A stretch of DNA of 22,033 nt from Sphacelaria rigidula (lineage: Eukaryota; Phaeophyceae; Sphacelariales), in contig CAXNAA020000364.1 of NCBI GenBank assembly GCA_964200075.2, positions 1 to 22,033 on the forward strand, read 5' to 3'. The translations under genes and the position numbers were made by a program. Each line of letters opens with the position of its first letter. The first letter of the stretch is position 1. The notes under the pieces were generated by a model. That model was not told where the DNA came from. It was given only the letters and a program-made list of their open reading frames with translations, and made no database searches. Below are positions 17,188 through 22,033 of this stretch, piece by piece.

Positions 17188-20100
17188 TACGTTCCTCTAT
17201 TAAGCGCACTCTAGCGAGTACTCTTCGGTAGTACTAAGGAAGCTGCTAAAGAGCTATCTCCAGCTTCTACTGATGACCGCTGTGGTGCTCTGATGCCGAC
17301 GGGTTGACAAGCATGACTCACTTTGTTTGCGGTGTCTGGGGGCAACAGGGAGTCAGACGGGTTTCGTTAACATGTAAACTCGACCTTGTAATGCCGTGCT
17401 CTCCATGGGTAACATAAGCCGCTGTTTCGGGTCACCAGATCTGACAAATCTGGGTAGGAGGGACCTTCCGGCCTGATCCATCCCACGTCACTCTTGGGAC
17501 GATCTTCGCAGAGACATAAGGGGGTCCTCTGTCGCTTGTGCATCTGCTGTGTCTGTCGGGTCCGGCATCTACGCTACTGGAGATCTGTGACATCATCATG
17601 TCAAAGTCGCACTTACAACCATTCGTTCCCTGGCCACCCAACCATACTTCCATATGAACGCTTTGTTGGTGTCGACGTCTTCGCTTCCGTCGAATCCGAA
17701 AACCCTTTACAATCTCATATATATGGGCACGTAGGACCTCTTCGTGAACCGTTAATGCGTCCCCAAGGCAAAACCAAAAATTTCATGTCGTATCCAAAAC
17801 CCTCATCCGTTACTTCAGGGATATATTCGTGCGGGACGCCTTCGCGTCCGTCCTTTGCCCCAGCTCACGATCGATTGAGTTCAAGACTCAATTGGTCGCC
17901 GATTCCAACGGCCAAATCCCCTTCCATCACTTCAGATGCCTGTTACTGTTGGAATTTCAGCACTCAATACGGCATTTACTCCCAGAGCACCACCAGCTAG
18001 GCTCACCTCCTCATCCGAAGCTTCCCAAGGGACATACGATGTTCAATGCGTGCACGGGTTTCTTGTTTCCGCTTGCGCTTCTGACGCCTGCAGAGTAGTT
18101 GTGAACTCGACCTGACGCATCGACCTATCCCCTTGTACAACGTGTTTTTTTCTCCGAGTATATTCCTCCCGACTCTGTCGATATACTACGTCTAAGGAAG
18201 AAGACGCGCGAACGTGCTCCTGAACCAGTATTGTAGCACACGGCTCTCGCGCGACCGTGGACCTATAGGATAGACCGTTGAAACACAAGAAGATTGAATA
18301 TAAGTGCACTCAGACCGGAAAACACCATCTTAAGACGGGAAGCAAAACGGGTAAACAGGTAGGCAACTTACTCCCAAAACAAGGAGGGGATACCTGGATA
18401 TAACCGAAGTATCTGTGAGCAGATGAGGATCTTGTACAACCAAGAACCGTTCTCTCGACATTGTTTCTCAACTCTTCGTATGACGGAAGCGTATTCATCC
18501 AACAGAGAGGTGGAGGTGAAGGGTCGTGCTGGTTCTGCCGATGCATTGGTTTTGTCACATTCTTGTTCAGGTCCCATACATGTCCAGAAGACGTCGTTTT
18601 TCCTCATGTTTTCGACACGTGCCTTGTTGGCCAACTACTTGGACTTCCAGAGTTATGCTGAGTTTTGTACCCGCTGCAATGAGGACACTAAGGGCCCTTA
18701 TTAACGGCTTCTATTTTTCAAAACTTCAACTCATTCTCAAAGAATTCCGGGAGAATGTTTTTTTTTCATCTTTTGTCTGATAATGAAGCGCAGGGGGGAC
18801 TGCTCATAAGAATGATGGCAACTGACCTGGCGGACGTCCGGACGCCTGTCAGGCCGCTGTTCGACATGACGGGACCGAGGCCTCGATCGCTGCCCTAATA
18901 TTTCCAGTCATTGATGAACCTTCTGCGGGCATCCCACGTGCAGCTGGACCAAGTAGAAAACACCGCGGAATGACCGACGAGGGTTGGCAGGTGGTGCGAA
19001 AGGTGTGGTTCCCGAGAGCACATCCAGTGAACTAACTGGCCAGGTAGCTTCCCCGCGTGTGGTGAATGGGCCGAAGGCAAATGACTGTACACTCGTGTCG
19101 CTGTCTGATTCGCTCGGTAAATAGCGCTTTGTTGTTCGGGAGGCAGTGATGGGGGGATATCACTCGGCGGGAGGGAGGGAGGGAGTTTGTTGAACTGAAG
19201 GTAAGTTACAGCTTCCATTTGTTTACATTTCGCTGATCAACGACATGAGCTGATTAACATGAGTTAGCTTTGGCATAATGTGAGCAAAATTTAGACTGTG
19301 GAGGATATTTTAGATGTCACACGGGGTACGGGGTGGCATGAAAAAGGGTCGCGGGGGGCCGGGACGGACGGACTGTTCGTCGGGAATTAAGCGATTTGAA
19401 TGTGTTGACCGTTGAAATATTTCCATGGCCAGCACATTGTAGTAGATTCAAACAGTACGCACGAGTCACGAAACGAGATGAAGACATGAAATTAGCGTAC
19501 TCCGGGCGTGTCGGGCTTGGAAACACTTGGCAGACATGACTTTCGTATTTGGCTGGCATGACTGGCGGTGGAGAGGGGTGTACCAATGATCTCGCATGCG
19601 GTAGTCATAGACCATTGAACTCTCACAGTACAAAGCCGGGACGGAGCACGCCGGGTCTTCGCCGGACCAGGCTCACAATCACTGAGCGCGAAGCGCCGTC
19701 ATGTGTTTGGCGAGTCGCATGAAGGGTGAGCTGCATCGTGCCAAGATTGTTCGGCCGGAGGCGTACTGATTATCTTGCATATGGATGGCAGCCTCCAATG
19801 AGTTGTTTCATTCTCTGGTATCGGAACTTTCAGGGACAGCCACGAGTTTCACACTGCCTCATGGTTGTCTCACTATTTGACCACTAAGCAATATGCTAAT
19901 CTCTTTTGCGCAGAGTTAGGTTCTCCACTCCACATAACGTGATATAGCCCGGCAGTCATCACGGTCACCGCAAAAAAATGCGAGCGAAAAAAGTCTGGTC
20001 ACCTAGTTGCATAGCTTTCGCAGGGAGTGGCGTGTTTTAAAGCATCGTTCGCCGACTGACACCAACCCTCAAAAGGGAGCGGGGAGGGGAAGGCTCACGG

Positions 20101-20691
20101 AGAAAGACTTTCGGGCGTTTCGGCACTCGTATGATATCGTTTTCCATCTATGGACTGCAAGAGTACGACAGAGAGATCATCTCAACGAAGCTGAACACTC
20201 CGGGCATGGGGGAGGGAGCGTGAAAGAAGACTCCGGTAGAACTTGACGTTTTACGTCGCTCATTCGTGAGTGAACGGCCTGAGCAACGTCTTGTGGTCAG
20301 CATGAAAATATAACCAGCACACGAGTTTCGCCGTACAGAAAATACACAAGTGACTCGATGCCCACCATAGCCAATGACCTGAAGGCGTCAATTAGATATA
20401 GGTTTTTGAGCAGTACCATACGTCGTGTTCGGCCGCCGTCAGGGAATGCATTGCCTTGGCATGCTTTTCTCAGGCGAGTGTGACAATTGTCGAAAACATT
20501 TTACATTTTCCAGGAATTCCAAGATTGTATTGTTTCGTTCATATCGCCGAGGCAAGACTGATTGACTTAATTAAAATCCGGACGTGGTCACAAGATGGAT
20601 GTACCCAAGGTGAACAAAACGGAACACTCGCCAAAAGCACTCGCTAGAGGAAGCTCCAGAAAGGCGGAGAACGAAAGGAGAGAGACCCGAC
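17188..20691. other. Long interval without a recognisable gene
   Basis: The longest plus frame (17494-18000, 168 codons) begins at TTG, lacks an early ATG and shows no domain. A plus frame at 17829-18098 and a minus frame at 18368-18634 (with ASAEPARPFTSTSLLDEYAS) look somewhat protein-like but are unassignable. An imperfect palindrome surrounds CGGACGTCCG at 18831-18840, within CTGAC...GTCAG at 18822-18852. A perfect G-quadruplex pattern (four GGG separated by single A) lies at 19169-19183. Nothing else can be supported. Confidence 0.4.
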
Positions 20692-20801
20692 TTGATCCCC
20701 CTCCCACCGCGATGATAGTCCTTTTGAGTCATGTATTTCTTTTTCCAAGTGAAAGTGATCCTGATTCAACGAATGACCTACTCTCGCCGTCCAAGGGTTA
20801 A
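20692..20801. mobile_element. TTAA-ended palindromic MITE, degraded copy
   Basis: The right half holds CAAGTGAAAGTGATCCTGAT, then TCAACGAATGACCTACTCTC and a terminal CCAAGGG-TTAA (20798-20801). The left half (TTGATCCCCCTCCCACCGCG, then GAGTCATG near 20727) is its decayed inverted copy. It is the same family as 17066-17187 and 8824-9695. Confidence 0.65.
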
Positions 20802-20829
20802 CTGAAGGAAGAGATGCAGGACGGAACAA

Positions 20830-21245
20830 AAATGCTCACGACACGGAATTTTACAAAAGGGGGATGAGAGCCCGAAGAATGAAAGTCTTTGTATCCACAC
20901 CAAATCTTCGAAAAATAGTTCAATTCCTTCACCTTGTGGTAGCTCTTGACAACTGCTACACGTGATACAAATTTGAATGCTGATAACCGACATGTTGCGA
21001 TCCTAGGCGAAGAAACAATCATTGGGCAATATAGGTGATCCGACCGGACCCCAAAATTGGTGAATCACCTAGGACCCCAACATTTCGGTTGTCGAAATCC
21101 AAAGCTGCATGGCGTGTAGTAGTTGTCAATAGCTACCAGCAAGTGAAGAAATATGACAATATTTTGAAGATTTGGCGTGGGTACGAAGATTTTTATTATC
21201 GGGGTTCTCATCCCCAATTTATAAAATCCCGTGTTTCACTCACAC
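20830..21245. mobile_element. Fold-back element C, about 415 bp
   Basis: The left arm (20830-21016) and the right arm (21059-21245) are inverted copies at roughly 70% identity. Paired landmarks include GGGGGATGAGAGCCC against GGGGTTCTCATCCCC, CACACCAAATCTTCGA against TTGAAGATTTGGCGTG, GGTAGCTCTTGACAACT against AGTTGTCAATAGCTACC, and CCTAGG on both inner ends. The opposed frames 20798-21022 (minus) and 21035-21487 (plus) give similar peptides, but the differences are spread over all three codon positions, so this is a DNA repeat and not conserved coding sequence. Confidence 0.82.
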
Positions 21246-21949
21246 ATTCACACGCACAGGTAGATGAAAGAAGAAGGAGTGGAAGGAAAAGGAAGGGGGG
21301 AAAACAGTACCGGCCCTGCTGGTGGAAAATGAACACAAGACGGTCGACCCCTGTCCCACGGCTTCGGGTGTTCTTACTCTCATATGTCTGCGTTCTTGCC
21401 CTCTCTCATGTCCAGGCGATTTACGAGCAATGCTACGGTAGGGGTGCACTTTTTTCGCGAAATTTTGTTCGGTTCAGGGACTGCTAACGATTCTTGACGC
21501 ACAAGAATATGGGTCAGGGCATCCCCGCTTGCAGATTAATTCGTGATACCCCCAGCACATTGGAAAAGTAATCCTGATATACTCTCGCATATTTTCATAA
21601 GTCGTGTTTTGGAGGTGATAAAGGGCTCCTAACAATTCTAACCTCGGAAAAATTTAGTGTACCCCTGCCGCAGCATTACTCTTGCGTCGAAATGATAATC
21701 TATCAGATCGGAATTTTGCTTTCTGCCGCACTTTTCCCATCTGGAGATGAACTGCTTCGACACACCCTCTCGGGTGCTGGGGAATCGAAATATTGTGACA
21801 TGAACTTTCACCGGCTAGCTCTGTAGGAGCGAGACACGAACACTGCTACAGCATGAGAGTAAGAATACACGTGAACGCGCTGAGTGTCAGGTGGAGTACT
21901 GTAAGAAAGAACCGTGGGGAAACACGAAGCAGAATCCGGTAAAAAAGCG
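21246..21949. other. No recognisable gene
   Basis: A purine-rich stretch lies around 21265-21303. The plus frame running out of fold-back element C ends at 21487. There is no motif, RNA gene or repeat that I can support. Confidence 0.4.
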
Positions 21950-22021
21950 CCCCCCCCCCCCACCACCCCCCCCCCCCCCCCCCCCCCCCCCCCACCGAAA
22001 AAACCCACCCCCCCCCCCCCG
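21950..22021. repeat. Poly-C tract at the end of the window
   Basis: About 70 bases are almost entirely C, broken by a few A and one GAAAAAA interruption near 21998-22004. Such a tract at the very end of a sequence often reflects a sequencing or assembly terminus. It is not a telomeric repeat of any type that I know. The minus-strand frame across it encodes only poly-Gly. Confidence 0.85.
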
Positions 22022-22033
22022 CCCCGCAGACAC

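Noticed and set aside
20798-21487. A divergent pair of homologous genes
   Set aside because: The similarity is due to the two arms of a fold-back element. Substitutions are not concentrated at third codon positions and there are no homologues that I recognise.
21808-22008. Glycine-rich protein at the window end (minus strand)
   Set aside because: The Gly run is only the translation of the poly-C tract.
1-22033. Prokaryotic or phage gene cluster or defence system
   Set aside because: There are no tightly packed frames, ribosome-binding sites or ATG-led genes. The identified content consists of eukaryotic retroelement relics and MITE-like repeats.

Overview
This window looks like a repeat-rich, gene-poor stretch of a eukaryotic nuclear genome. 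There are no ribosome-binding-site-led operons. No reading frame looks like an intact gene: the longest open frame, 250 codons, lies antisense to a dead retroelement. I see no tRNA or rRNA. Almost everything recognisable is a decayed mobile element or a DNA-only inverted-repeat element. The two retroelement types, a Ty3/gypsy relic and a tyrosine-recombinase (DIRS/Ngaro-like) relic, remind me of those in heterokont algae and oomycetes. A brown alga or similar stramenopile is my tentative guess, not a proven placement.

Layout. Positions 1-600 hold short direct repeats and a segment extremely dense in the tetramer ACGT. Positions 1827-2329, 2770-2887 and 2945-3363 hold three fold-back (inverted-repeat) elements. 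The middle one is followed by an (AT)n tract, and the last shares its ACGT-rich end with the 172-595 segment. Positions 4880-6123 (minus strand) carry a broken DIRS-like retroelement: an RNase H with its catalytic acidic residues still visible, then a tyrosine recombinase that keeps the first catalytic Arg. Positions 6831-8620 hold a dispersed repeat pair, a 60-bp tandem duplication whose copies differ only by transitions, and frames that look coding but that I cannot name.

Positions 8824-10835 form a composite structure. Two widely spaced inverted arms are built from tandem ~42-bp units, in the manner of Foldback/Galileo elements. Several ~105-120 bp palindromic elements ending in TTAA lie in and beside it. 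Positions 11107-11795 hold an array of five ~130-150 bp units in alternating orientation, so neighbouring units form palindromes. Positions 12440-15463 (minus strand) hold a Ty3/gypsy relic with gag-like, protease and integrase remnants. Reverse transcriptase and RNase H are missing and the key active-site residues are mutated.

From 15464 to the end there is little recognisable: one well-preserved TTAA palindrome (17066-17187), one degraded copy (20692-20801), a ~415-bp fold-back element (20830-21245), and a poly-C terminus that is probably a contig-end artefact. The elements do not form a pathway. The story is layered insertion and decay of transposons, with an unusual abundance of palindromic, non-coding elements.
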